This document shows positions 1-7,413 of a stretch of DNA of 64,000 bases, piece after piece. The DNA is taken from assembly GCF_003202915.1 (NCBI RefSeq), contig NZ_QGLP01000006.1, positions 1 to 64,000 on the forward strand, written 5' to 3'. The notes beneath the pieces were generated by a model. It was not told where the DNA came from. It saw only the letters and a list, made by a program, of their open reading frames with translations, and did not search any database. How positions within the stretch are numbered: position 1 is the first letter of the stretch; the number at the start of each line of letters is the position of its first letter. Both the position numbers and the translations under genes were made by a program. The DNA is from Gilliamella apicola. Lineage in GTDB: Bacteria; Pseudomonadota; Gammaproteobacteria; Enterobacterales; Orbaceae.

Positions 1-205
1 CACTGGTCGCGGTAATGGATGTTAATAAATGGATGTCTAGCGATGAAGGGATTAATGTATCTGGAAGTGCTTTTTCATGCGCTGGTAGATGGATAAACGG
101 TTGTTCACTAAATTGCTGCGTGGGCGGCGGTTCGGCTAAGGCAACCGTCGCGGGTAGAACAATGAAACTCCATGCAAATAAATAGCTTTTCATTAATAAA
201 TCCAT
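1..205 (-). CDS. Exported protein, N-terminal part only (runs off the left edge)
   Basis: The reading frame is open from the window edge to an ATG at 205, with a second ATG at 193. From the second ATG the product begins MKSYLFAWSFIVLPATVALA, a good Sec signal peptide with a basic start, a hydrophobic core and an ALA-type cleavage site, followed by a proline-rich mature start (EPPPTQQ). About 68 residues are visible. Neither start has a convincing ribosome binding site; 193 gives the more usual signal peptide. I do not recognise the family. It could be an outer-membrane or periplasmic protein, and the short unknown ORFs upstream of it on the same strand may belong to the same accessory locus. 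Confidence 0.55.
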   Translation of the reverse strand, partial: MDLLMKSYLFAWSFIVLPATVALAEPPPTQQFSEQPFIHLPAHEKALPDTLIPSSLDIHLLTSITATS

Positions 206-511
206 AATATTAACAATGAAACATCATCACACACAAATTTATACCAAACCATGTTAACATCAAATTAATTCAATGTCGATGCCAAAATTGATATTCATCA
301 TTTTATGATTTCTTTTAATATCTTATTTAATGCGATTGTTACTGGTAAACCTTGATTTGCTTGCCATAGTTGACATTAATCAGCAGAAGAATTGGTGTTA
401 ATTTATCTTAAGTTTTATTAATTGAATTCGGTTAAATTATGAATAGTTTAGTTTTAGCCATAGTGCTATAGATAAGGAAAGAGGAAAAGTCTAAGGTGTT
501 GCAAGCTTCCA
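206..511. other. Gene-poor stretch with a short coding-looking remnant
   Basis: No complete gene is visible. On the minus strand about 25 codons (298-375), opening just after an in-frame stop, read like the C-terminal tail of a protein (ending ALNKILKEIIK then TGA) with normal codon choice, but there is no start and no usable upstream frame. It may be the end of a decayed gene. The rest is AT-rich and presumably holds the promoter of the exported-protein gene at 205. Confidence 0.3.
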
Positions 512-757
512 TTATTCATATATTAAATTGACTGTAGACCAATGGCAAAGACATGTAAAAGTAGCATCATCTAGTTTCTTGATTTTAAGATGACTAATGT
601 GATCTATTTCGCTAGTATATTTACCTTTCAATATGAAAGACAATTCATGGAAATGATAATCACTTATTTTAGTTTCAGCAATTGCAAAACCTTTTTTTAA
701 CAACGTATTAATTAAGGTTTCGATTGGCTTACAAACGGCTATTTTATCTACTTGCAT
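512..757 (-). CDS. Hypothetical protein, 81 aa
   Basis: This small intact ORF of 81 residues starts with ATG and ends in TAA. It has no signal peptide and no membrane segment. The sequence is mixed alpha/beta with three cysteines (residue 9 and two in CLCHW near the C-terminus) and a charged middle section. I do not recognise a family. Codon use resembles the neighbouring genes, so it is probably real. It sits between the cut-off exported-protein gene and a second unknown ORF on the same strand, with gaps of about 300 bp on both sides, so it is unlikely to be in a tight operon. A small immunity-type protein is possible but has no direct support. Confidence 0.45.
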   Translation of the reverse strand: MQVDKIAVCKPIETLINTLLKKGFAIAETKISDYHFHELSFILKGKYTSEIDHISHLKIKKLDDATFTCLCHWSTVNLIYE

Positions 758-1099
758 TGTATGCTACTTTTATATTGATTTAAAATAATAAACCAATTAA
801 GGTTAATTTATTAACTTTCATATCATTATCATCTATATTTATGCGGTTTTTTACTGTTTGGTTAATCTCTTTTTGCTATCACTAATATTGTTTTATTAAT
901 ACATTTTATTGATGAAATAAACAACCATTAATCTCAAATACTTTATAAGCAAATCTGTGTTTATATAATCCACTATATTGCGAATTTAATTTTTTTGTAG
1001 ATTATTTATTAGAGTTTGTTAGGCTAATTTTTCCAACATATTTCTGAATAAACTATCATTTTAAATTTGCATACCTATTAACCAAATTGTTTTTTAGTT
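758..1099. other. AT-rich intergenic region
   Basis: No ORF of useful length, hairpin with a T tract, or tRNA-like sequence was found on either strand. It probably contains the promoter of the 81-aa ORF that begins at 757. Confidence 0.4.
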
Positions 1100-1594
1100 C
1101 TAATAGGGTATTTTTTTAATACTTTCTAACCAAGTACAATAATAATCTTTTTGCTCGTTAATAGTGACTATTTGTTTTATATCCTCTTCTGGCGCAAAGA
1201 GACTGACTGTAGGTGTACTATAATCAACTCTCTGACCTAAACTAAGTTTCATGATTAATAAAGTGTTAGTTAAAAACTTAACCATATAATATTGGGCACA
1301 ACATCCTTTAATTAACATTTTGATATTATTGATTGTAGTTAAGCTATATAGTTTATAAAAAGCGTCAAAAGTTCTAATATCTTCTGTTTTGAAAATTTTA
1401 TCGTTAGCATCGATATATTCAATTGAAACAATATTATATACCCCCTGATAGGTATAAGGTTGGTTGCTAGAAAGATCTATGATGGTTGGGTTGTGTTTTT
1501 TTTCAGTCCAGACATTAATTACGGCATTGATTATTTCACGTTGTGAATCCACACATTTGATTTTAAAGCAGTTAACATTATCTCTGTTATACAT
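1100..1594 (-). CDS. Hypothetical protein, 164 aa
   Basis: This complete ORF begins with ATG and has a purine-rich AGGAG/AAAGG stretch 7-18 nt upstream on the minus strand. The product is a soluble alpha/beta-looking protein without signal peptide or transmembrane helix. It has several cysteines, including adjacent Cys-Cys (KGCCAQYY) near the middle, and aromatic-rich segments (DYYCTWLE) near the C-terminus. I do not recognise the family. Its size, lone position and accessory setting would suit an orphan immunity protein of a polymorphic-toxin locus or an effector-type protein, but this is inference from context only. Confidence 0.55.
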   Translation of the reverse strand: MYNRDNVNCFKIKCVDSQREIINAVINVWTEKKHNPTIIDLSSNQPYTYQGVYNIVSIEYIDANDKIFKTEDIRTFDAFYKLYSLTTINNIKMLIKGCCAQYYMVKFLTNTLLIMKLSLGQRVDYSTPTVSLFAPEEDIKQIVTINEQKDYYCTWLESIKKIPY

Positions 1595-1706
1595 TTTTTA
1601 CCTTTAACTCCTGAAATAATTTAGATTTAGTTATCTCCATAAAATAGTTGCCTTAAAGATTTAACGCTTTGATTAGAAGGTACTTTTATTTTACGATTAA
1701 AGTAGT

Positions 1707-1847
1707 TCACAATTTTAGAGAGTACCCTTCGATTGACTTTAAGCGCAGTAATTTATTTAACACCTTTAAATTTAATAACTCTTTGCCATCATCAAGGATT
1801 ATAGCATTTAAACCTAACCAACTTTTTTCATATAAATACCACCACAT
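1707..1847 (-). CDS. Short coding-looking ORF, 46 aa (possible gene remnant)
   Basis: An ATG-to-TGA frame of 46 codons on the minus strand starts MWWYLYEKSWLGLNAII and ends KSIEGYSLKL. Its amino-acid composition looks protein-like (hydrophobic core residues spaced with charged ones), more so than the overlapping 66-codon plus-strand frame at 1669-1869, which is rich in lysine, asparagine and phenylalanine as expected of AT-rich noise. An in-frame TGA lies directly upstream of the ATG, so it may be the C-terminal end of a larger decayed gene. It points in the same direction as the two unknown ORFs downstream. Function unknown. Confidence 0.3.
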   Translation of the reverse strand: MWWYLYEKSWLGLNAIILDDGKELLNLKVLNKLLRLKSIEGYSLKL

Positions 1848-2471
1848 TTTTCAGAAGAATAACTTATAAAAGTCATATATTTATTATTCTCTTGTTAAGA
1901 TTGTAGATAAAATTTAGGTTTAAAAGATAATAATATGATTTTTACCGAGATGACGAGCAATATTATTAAAAAAAATTTATTTGATTATTTATTTCGTTAA
2001 TTTCGACTATAGCATATCTACATTATCACTATTATCTAGTGAATATCGCAATTATATTACGCCAATCAATCCGCAGAAAAATCAACTAATAGTTATTTTA
2101 AGAATGCAATATTTTCTAGCTTTTGAATATCAATTGAATATTTGCAATGAATAATAGACGCTAGTTATTTATCAAATAAAGATTGTTAATCCTTTTGAGA
2201 GATTAACGGAAAAAACTAGTTAGCAAAAAAACTATTTAGCATAAATCGATAAAAAGGTTATTAATAGTTGCAACAGGCAACTTTTAAAATGGATCAGCCG
2301 ATATTTTTTTAAATTATAGAATGTATACCATTTGATTAAAGTTCGGCATTTTACGCTTATATCATATTGATAATTTAGAATATTTTTTATGATATAGACA
2401 AATATATCTTGTATTACTGTTAATAAAAGCTAGAATCGAACTTATTATTTAATAGTTCAAATATTTAGCAT
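1848..2471. other. Long non-coding stretch upstream of kptA
   Basis: More than 600 bp of very AT-rich DNA without a credible ORF, tRNA, IS end or strong hairpin that I could find. It must hold the kptA promoter; there is no obvious Shine-Dalgarno directly before the kptA start. Confidence 0.4.
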
Positions 2472-3044
2472 ATGAGTAAAAAAATAAATATTAAGTGCAC
2501 AAGTAAAGATTTAGTGAAGATCAGTAAATTTTTAAGCTATGTTTTAAGGCATAAGCCAGAGTCTATTGGTATCACATTAGATAGTGATGGTTGGGTTGGA
2601 ATAGATGTTTTAATTCGGCAAGCGAAGAAACATGGTATGCAAATTTCTCAAGAATTAATTACCGAAATCGTTAGAACCAATGATAAAAAACGCTTTACTC
2701 TGTCCGAAGATAATTTAAAAATTCGTGCAGCACAAGGGCATTCAACTAATCAAGTTAATATAGCGTATATTGAAAAAATCCCACCTGAACATTTATATCA
2801 TGGTACAGCAACTCATTTTCTTGATTCAATTTTTCAACAAGGTTTGATTCCTGGCAAACGTCATTATGTTCATATTTCATGTGATGAAAAAACAGCTGTA
2901 ACCGTTGGTAAACGTCATGGCAAACCAATTGTATTAAGAATTAATGCACTAGCAATGTATCAACAAGGTTTTAAATTTTATTTGGCTGATAATGGAGTTT
3001 GGTTAACGAATAATGTTCCAAGCCAATTTTTAGAAGTTATTTAA
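2472..3044 (+). CDS. kptA: RNA 2'-phosphotransferase, Tpt1/KptA family
   Basis: KptA/Tpt1 transfers an internal RNA 2'-phosphate to NAD+, giving 2'-OH RNA, ADP-ribose 1'',2''-cyclic phosphate and nicotinamide. The 190-aa product has the usual family length. The N-terminal winged-helix lobe carries SYVLRHKPE (Arg26, His27). The linker has AAQGHS (His90). The ADP-ribosyltransferase-like lobe has LYHGT (109-111), GKRHYVHIS (Arg130, His131, His134) and IVLRI (Arg156), which fit the conserved Arg-His-Arg-Arg active-site set. Most bacteria that carry KptA have no 2'-phosphorylated tRNA splice junctions, so its substrate is open. An HD-Pnk/RNA ligase operon at 53990-55989 in this window could generate or process such ends. 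The gene stands alone with long flanking gaps. Confidence 0.92.
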   Translation: MSKKINIKCTSKDLVKISKFLSYVLRHKPESIGITLDSDGWVGIDVLIRQAKKHGMQISQELITEIVRTNDKKRFTLSEDNLKIRAAQGHSTNQVNIAYIEKIPPEHLYHGTATHFLDSIFQQGLIPGKRHYVHISCDEKTAVTVGKRHGKPIVLRINALAMYQQGFKFYLADNGVWLTNNVPSQFLEVI

Positions 3045-3445
3045 ATTAAATCAGTAAAACTGAAAAAAAATCTCTATGCTTTTGTGTGAAAAAATTTAAT
3101 TAGTGTAGTAGTGCATACTTTAAGATTAATTAAATAAATGAAAGCGTCTCTATTGATCAAATCTATTTTTTAAAATCAATAATAATGCGGTTTATTTAGC
3201 GCATTCTTTCCTCAATTTTTAGATACCCATATCTTAAGACAAATTTGACATAATAATTTTAAAATATTACATGATAAAAATCATCGACATCAATTAGAAT
3301 TGGCAGTATTGTATATTTATTCATCTAAGCAGGTGTTGTGATTAATTTGTCTGCTGTTTTTCATTTTGATCTTGGCTCAGATGTGTAGTTGTCTTCTTTT
3401 TTTATTTTTTCATAAACGATAGTCAGGTTAATTAGGAGCCTAAAA
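3045..3445. other. Intergenic region with the promoter of the amidohydrolase gene
   Basis: This 400-bp gap holds no ORF. It contains an FNR-like dyad, TGATAAAAATCA (3272-3283), followed at a suitable distance by a TATATT -10-like hexamer (3312-3317). A leader of about 120 nt then runs to a good AGGAG site just before the start at 3446. Confidence 0.4.
3272..3283 (+). promoter_or_regulatory. FNR-like binding site
   Basis: The palindrome TGAT-AAAA-ATCA matches the core of the FNR consensus TTGAT-N4-ATCAA. It is centred roughly 45 bp before the start point predicted from the TATATT element at 3312. This would place the downstream amidohydrolase/MFS pair under oxygen-responsive control. Such dyads also arise by chance in AT-rich DNA. 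Confidence 0.3.
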
Positions 3446-4618
3446 ATGCAACATATTATGGAAACAATTAGGAAAACAGAACAAGAATTTATTGAGATTC
3501 GACATCAAATTCATCAACATCCTGAAGTAGGTTTTGAAGAGAATAAAACCAGCGATTTGGTTGCAAATAAATTGGCTGAGTGGGGATACGAGGTTCATCG
3601 AGGGTTAGCCAAAACAGGAATCGTTGGTGTTTTAAAAAATGGTACCAGCAATAAAAAAATGGGTATCAGAGCAGATATGGATGCTTTACCCATAGTTGAA
3701 GCATCAGGTAAACCTTGGAGTAGTTTAATCCACGGCAAATTTCACGGTTGTGGTCATGATGGACATACCACTATTTTGCTGTGCGCGGCTAAATATCTTG
3801 CCGAAACCCGTAATTTTGATGGCACGTTACATGTTATTTTTCAACCTGCAGAAGAGTTATTGTATGGTGGCAAGGTAATGGTTGATGATGGTTTATTTAA
3901 AAAATTTCCTTGTGATATTATTTTCGGTATCCACAATATGCCCGGATTCAAAGAAGGTCATTTTTATTTTAGAGCCGGTGCGCTTATGGCTTCATCCGAT
4001 ACCATTCATATCAATATTAAAGGCAAAGGTGCTCATGGCGCCATGCCTGAACGAGGAATTGATGCGACCCTTGTCGCATGTTATATCGGCACTGCACTGC
4101 AAAGTATTGTTTCTCGAAATGTTTCTCCGTTTGAGCAAGCTGTTATCACCATTGGTTGTATTCAATCTGGTGAAGCGCCGAATGTTGTTAATAGCGATGC
4201 ACTTATGAAACTAACCGTTAGAGCATTAGATAATGATACCCGAACGTTGTTACTTAAACGTATTACTGAAATTGCCACTTCTCAGGCGGAAAGTTTTGGT
4301 GCCTGCGTTAAAATCGAGCATGTCAATGGTAGTCCTGTTTTACATAATGGTGCGGATGCAACAAAATTTGCATTTGACGTTGCCCAAAAATTATTCGGAG
4401 AAGATCGCGTTCATGATAATTGCCATCCTTTTATGGGCAGTGAAGATTTTGCATTTATGTTAGAGAGTAATCCAAACGGTTGTTACATGATTATTGGCAA
4501 TGGTGATGAACCTGGTTTTTGTAGTGTACATAATCCTGGTTATGATTTTAATGATAAATGTATTGTTCCTGCTGCGTCATATTGGGTTGCATTAACTGAA
4601 ACATATTTAAGTAAATAA
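3446..4618 (+). CDS. M20D-family amidohydrolase (hippurate hydrolase-like aminoacylase)
   Basis: This metal-dependent amidohydrolase cleaves N-acyl amino acids or related amides. The 390-aa length is typical of M20D. Visible ligands are CGHDGH (Cys102, His104), QPAEE (Glu136, Glu137), GIHNMPG (His163) and SVHNPG near the C-terminus. The lid or dimerisation domain begins near IKGKGAHGAMPERG. There is no signal peptide, so it is cytoplasmic. A strong AGGAG lies 7-11 bp before the ATG. The next gene, an MFS transporter, follows after 15 bp and is probably co-transcribed, suggesting coupled import or export of substrate or product. The exact acyl substrate cannot be read from the sequence. A second, divergent M20D paralogue lies at 35893. 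Confidence 0.85.
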   Translation: MQHIMETIRKTEQEFIEIRHQIHQHPEVGFEENKTSDLVANKLAEWGYEVHRGLAKTGIVGVLKNGTSNKKMGIRADMDALPIVEASGKPWSSLIHGKFHGCGHDGHTTILLCAAKYLAETRNFDGTLHVIFQPAEELLYGGKVMVDDGLFKKFPCDIIFGIHNMPGFKEGHFYFRAGALMASSDTIHINIKGKGAHGAMPERGIDATLVACYIGTALQSIVSRNVSPFEQAVITIGCIQSGEAPNVVNSDALMKLTVRALDNDTRTLLLKRITEIATSQAESFGACVKIEHVNGSPVLHNGADATKFAFDVAQKLFGEDRVHDNCHPFMGSEDFAFMLESNPNGCYMIIGNGDEPGFCSVHNPGYDFNDKCIVPAASYWVALTETYLSK

Positions 4619-4633
4619 GGATAGCGTACATCT

Positions 4634-6058
4634 ATGGCAAAGTTAAATATGTCAAATTCAACAAATTCTGAAGCCGTGCCATTTAGAAATGATAACCGGT
4701 TAATATTAGGTATTGTATTAGGGGTCATTACTTTTTGGCTTTTTGCTCAATCAATTGTCAATGTTGGGCCAGCAGTTCAGCATTCTGTCGGTATTACACC
4801 TGCGTCTTTTAATTTGGCGGTGAGTTTGACCGCCCTCTTTTCTGGTTGTTTTATTGTGGTTGCTGGCGGACTCGCTGATCGTTTTGGGCGGGTTCGTTTT
4901 ACTTATTTAGGTTTTATTTTAAGTATTATTGGTTGCCTTTGTTTGATCTTCGCTCAAGGTGAAGTGTTATTCATCATTGGACGCATTATTCAAGGTTTGT
5001 CTGCTGCCTGTATTATGCCCTCGACTTTGGCGTTAGTGAAAACTTATTTTCAAGGTAAAGAGCGCCAGCGCGCATTAAGTTTTTGGTCGATTGGCTCTTG
5101 GGGCGGTTCAGGTACTTGTGTGCTTGCTGGCGGTGCCATAGCGACTTATTTGGGTTGGCAGTGGATTTTTATTATTTCAATCATCTGTGCTGTGCTCGGT
5201 ATGCTGTTATTGAAAGGTACACCAGAAACCAAAATTGAAGATCCTTCAAGTTTGCCAAAATTTGACTATGTAGGACTATTTGTTTTTGTTATTACTCTGG
5301 TTTCATTAAATCTTGTGATAACTAAAGGATCAACATTTGGTTGGACAAGTGTCGTGACATTATCCTTGGCTACGGTATGTTTTGTTTTTCTTATTTTATT
5401 TTTTGCTATTGAAACACGTAAAGCGAGTGGCGCTTTCATCGATTTTTCATTATTTAAAAATGTTCCTTATCGTGGTGCTACCTTATCTAACTTTCTGCTC
5501 AATTCTGTTGCCGGTACGTTAATTGTTGCCAGTACTTATACCCAACAAGGGCGCGGTTTTACCTCTTTTCAAAATGGATTATTGACCATTGGTTATTTAG
5601 TTTCGGTTTTATGTATGATTCGAGTAGGTGAAAAGATCTTACAAAAAGTCGGCGCGAAAAAACCAATGCTACTCGGGCCTTTAATTACAGGTTCGGGTAT
5701 TGCCTTGATGACGCTGACTTTCTTACCGGATACGCTTTATATTACTTCAATGTTGGGGGGCTATATTTTATTTGGCCTTGGCTTAGGTTTTTATGCAACT
5801 CCATCAATCGATACTGCAATATCAAGCGCTCCTGAAGATAAAGTCGGCATTGCATCAGGGATATATAAAATGGCAAGCTCATTAGGTGGTGCATTTGGTG
5901 TGGCCATTTCAGCATCCACCTATGCTGCGATTATTGCCAGTGGTCAAAACATAGCAATAGCTGCAGCACTAGGACTCTGGATTAATGTTGGATTTTGCCT
6001 GTTATGCTTTACTTCAATTTTAATTTTAGTTGCAAGCAATGCCGGTAAGAATAAATAA
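4634..6058 (+). CDS. MFS transporter, DHA2-like (14 TM) drug/metabolite:H+ antiporter type
   Basis: This 474-aa integral inner-membrane protein has about 14 hydrophobic segments after a short polar N-terminus. Signature motif A, GLADRFGRVRFTYLG, lies between TM2 and TM3, and an antiporter-type motif C region (GSWGGSGTCVLAGGAIATYLG) occurs in TM5. These features suit the DHA2 branch of the major facilitator superfamily. It lies 15 bp after the M20 amidohydrolase and ends at a rho-independent terminator, so the two genes form a bicistronic unit. The substrate may be an acylated amino acid or its hydrolysis product. General multidrug efflux is the alternative. Confidence 0.8.
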   Translation: MAKLNMSNSTNSEAVPFRNDNRLILGIVLGVITFWLFAQSIVNVGPAVQHSVGITPASFNLAVSLTALFSGCFIVVAGGLADRFGRVRFTYLGFILSIIGCLCLIFAQGEVLFIIGRIIQGLSAACIMPSTLALVKTYFQGKERQRALSFWSIGSWGGSGTCVLAGGAIATYLGWQWIFIISIICAVLGMLLLKGTPETKIEDPSSLPKFDYVGLFVFVITLVSLNLVITKGSTFGWTSVVTLSLATVCFVFLILFFAIETRKASGAFIDFSLFKNVPYRGATLSNFLLNSVAGTLIVASTYTQQGRGFTSFQNGLLTIGYLVSVLCMIRVGEKILQKVGAKKPMLLGPLITGSGIALMTLTFLPDTLYITSMLGGYILFGLGLGFYATPSIDTAISSAPEDKVGIASGIYKMASSLGGAFGVAISASTYAAIIASGQNIAIAAALGLWINVGFCLLCFTSILILVASNAGKNK

Positions 6059-6095
6059 ATCTGATTAACTTTTTATCATTTTGAAACTTATCTTT

Positions 6096-6130
6096 GGGAT
6101 GGAACTTTTAACTTCTATCCCTATTTTTTT
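6096..6130 (+). terminator. Rho-independent terminator after the MFS gene
   Basis: The stem GGGATGGAA / TTCTATCCC (one mismatch) with an 8-nt loop is followed by TATTTTTTT. It ends the amidohydrolase-MFS transcript. Confidence 0.75.
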
Positions 6131-6320
6131 AAATATAGATGGATTAAACCCATAAAGCTGAAAAAGCAATATGGGGTTTGTTAAGGGAAATATTGGTTAA
6201 TGGTGTGAATTTGTAGGTACATTCGATTTACAATACAAAAGTTCCAAAATGTACTTATTTATCTTATTACCTTTTATCAAATTTATGTTTCATAATGGGC
6301 GCAAGTATGAGCACTAAATA

Positions 6321-6641
6321 TTACTTCTGCTCCCAAGTCTGTACAATATGATCGTCTAGAGTAATCCGCAAACCATATCGGTTCTTACCTGTCTGGTTAT
6401 ATTTCCATATTTCTCTATGTTTTGTTTTCATTATTTTGACGGACTTGTCTGCTGGAGAACCTAAAGAATCGACTAATTGTTCAGCTGTTTGACCAACCCA
6501 AAAACAACGTTTCATGATGTTTTCAACAATTTCCACATCACCATACTTAATCAGTAAATGTTCCCTTCTCTTTTTTGTTGAATAAACATTCCAAGCAATA
6601 ATAATTGCAATGCCTAAAACAATAAACACTATCCATTCCAT
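6321..6641 (-). CDS. Small membrane-anchored DUF2845-like protein
   Basis: The 106-residue product starts with a single transmembrane helix (about residues 3-19, WIVFIVLGIAIIIAW) followed by a basic stretch (STKKRREH), so the rest should be cytoplasmic. The C-terminal half has a FWVGQTAEQLVDSLGSP motif and a TKHREIWKYNQTGKNR-type segment, resembling DUF2845 or SmpA-like folds that bind peptide or lipid surfaces. It begins 31 bp after the C-protein-like regulator gene and is probably in its operon. In a classical restriction-modification locus this position would belong to the endonuclease; nothing here looks like a nuclease. Function unknown. Confidence 0.65.
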   Translation of the reverse strand: MEWIVFIVLGIAIIIAWNVYSTKKRREHLLIKYGDVEIVENIMKRCFWVGQTAEQLVDSLGSPADKSVKIMKTKHREIWKYNQTGKNRYGLRITLDDHIVQTWEQK

Positions 6642-6672
6642 GACTATATACTCTCATACAATATTGATAATC

Positions 6673-6891
6673 TCAAAAATCAAACAAATGAGTTAATTCA
6701 ATCTCCAACCCTCTGGCAATCACCTCGATTACTTCTAAAGTTGGATTTCTTATCCCACGCTCAATACCACTAACATAGGTACGATCAAGCCCACATTTAT
6801 CAGCAAATGTTTCCTGAGACATACCAGCCTGTTGTCTAAGCTTTTTAACGTGTTGTCCAAAAAGGACTTTTATTTTATCAGATTTTTTCAT
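6673..6891 (-). CDS. XRE-family regulator resembling R-M controller (C) proteins
   Basis: This 72-aa single-domain helix-turn-helix protein has the C-protein pattern: MSQETFADKCGLDRTYVSGI spans helices 2-3 and is followed by ERGIRNPTLEVIEVIARGLE. The LDRTY.SGIER.(S/I)RN block matches controller proteins such as C.Esp1396I, as I recall that sequence. C proteins bind as dimers to C-boxes upstream of their own gene and act as activator, then repressor, to time endonuclease expression. Here matching C-box sequences lie 18-52 bp upstream of the start, so autoregulation is likely. No methyltransferase or endonuclease gene is nearby; the partner genes are a small membrane protein and a divergent Ner-like regulator. 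It is an orphan or recruited C protein. Confidence 0.85.
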   Translation of the reverse strand: MKKSDKIKVLFGQHVKKLRQQAGMSQETFADKCGLDRTYVSGIERGIRNPTLEVIEVIARGLEIELTHLFDF

Positions 6892-6908
6892 CTAATTATT
6901 ATTACGTT

Positions 6909-6943
6909 ATGTTGCTTATCAGACCACGGACTATAAGTCACAT
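6909..6943 (-). promoter_or_regulatory. Tandem C-box operator (autoregulatory, C-protein gene)
   Basis: On the minus strand the 35-bp element starts ATGTGACTTATAGTCCGTG and ends with TGATAAGCAACAT, 18-52 bp before the start at 6891. The left half carries the GACT-TATAGTC dyad. The right half is a weaker version, as in the OL/OR operator of Esp1396I, whose sequence I recall as nearly the same with the same 35-bp length. The expected reading is co-operative binding of two dimers: OL activates, OR represses. Confidence 0.75.
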
Positions 6944-6964
6944 TTTAGTGGATTTATTACATGA

Positions 6965-6984
6965 ATGTGACTTATAATCAACAT
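6965..6984 (+). promoter_or_regulatory. Single C-box upstream of the Ner-like gene
   Basis: ATGTGACTTATAATCAACAT is a nearly perfect palindrome with the same core as the operator at 6909-6943, from which it is separated by 21 bp. A single dimer site like this is what Esp1396I-type systems place at the methyltransferase promoter for simple repression. Here it lies 52 bp before the Ner-like gene. Confidence 0.7.
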
Positions 6985-7036
6985 TTAATTATTACTGATT
7001 CACATTAATCTATTTAGTTACTAGGAGGGGATCATT

Positions 7037-7249
7037 ATGGAAAAAAGTGATTGGCACAAAGCAGATATTATTGCAGCTTTAAAGAAAAAAGGAACGACGT
7101 TAGCGGCAGTATCCAGACGAGCGGGATTGTCTTCAACAACACTAGCAAATACTTTATATCGCCCTTGGCCAAAAGGAGAAGCTCTTATAGCACAAGAATT
7201 AGAACTTCATCCCTCTGAGATCTGGCCTACACGCTATAATAAAAAGTAG
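7037..7249 (+). CDS. Ner/Nlp-family DNA-binding regulator
   Basis: The 70-aa protein has the Ner/SfsB (Nlp) signature: DWHKADIIAALKKKGTTLAA, then VSRRAGLSSTTLANTL, RPWPKGEALIA and HPSEIWPTRY. Ner proteins are small helix-turn-helix repressors of Mu-like phages and relatives, also found as chromosomal regulators. A strong AGGAGGGG site lies 8 bp before the ATG. The gene is divergent from the C-protein-like gene, and a single C-box lies between the promoters, so the C protein probably represses it. In a standard R-M locus a methyltransferase would occupy this slot. Confidence 0.85.
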   Translation: MEKSDWHKADIIAALKKKGTTLAAVSRRAGLSSTTLANTLYRPWPKGEALIAQELELHPSEIWPTRYNKK

Positions 7250-7285
7250 TAAGACTGTTAATAGTAGGTATATATTTGTTTAGGT

Positions 7286-7411
7286 TTATTCCGCTTTATA
7301 TACTTTACCAAAACGACCAATGATCACCTTTTTATCGTCATCAATTTGTGTATCCACAAAGTCAGCCCATGTTTGCAACATTCCTCTACATAGAATAATC
7401 TGTAGATAAAA
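7286..7411 (-). pseudogene. C-terminal remnant of a tyrosine integrase (P4-like)
   Basis: After an in-frame TAA the minus strand encodes 41 residues ending in TAA, including RGMLQTWADFVDTQIDDDKK. The MLQTWADFVD block resembles the MMQWWADYLD-type C-terminal tail of P4-family phage integrases. There is no start or catalytic domain, so only the tail survives. It lies between the Ner-like gene and the 3' end of mnmE, a recognised integration hotspot, and would mark the edge of a decayed integrative element. The assignment rests on a short motif. Confidence 0.4.
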
Positions 7412-7413
7412 TT

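Noticed and set aside
1669-1869. Plus-strand ORF of 66 codons
   Set aside because: The translation is dominated by Lys, Asn, Phe and Ile as expected from random AT-rich DNA. The minus-strand frame over the same bases looks more protein-like.
6130-6320. Second att site or transposon end downstream of the MFS gene
   Set aside because: I found only a short dyad (GGTACATT / AATGTACT-like) and no copy of the mnmE 3' end sequence, so there is no support for an island boundary here.
6673-6891. Antitoxin of a toxin-antitoxin pair with the 106-aa neighbour
   Set aside because: The neighbour has a membrane anchor and DUF2845-like domain, not a known toxin fold. The operators are C-boxes, so a C-protein role fits better.
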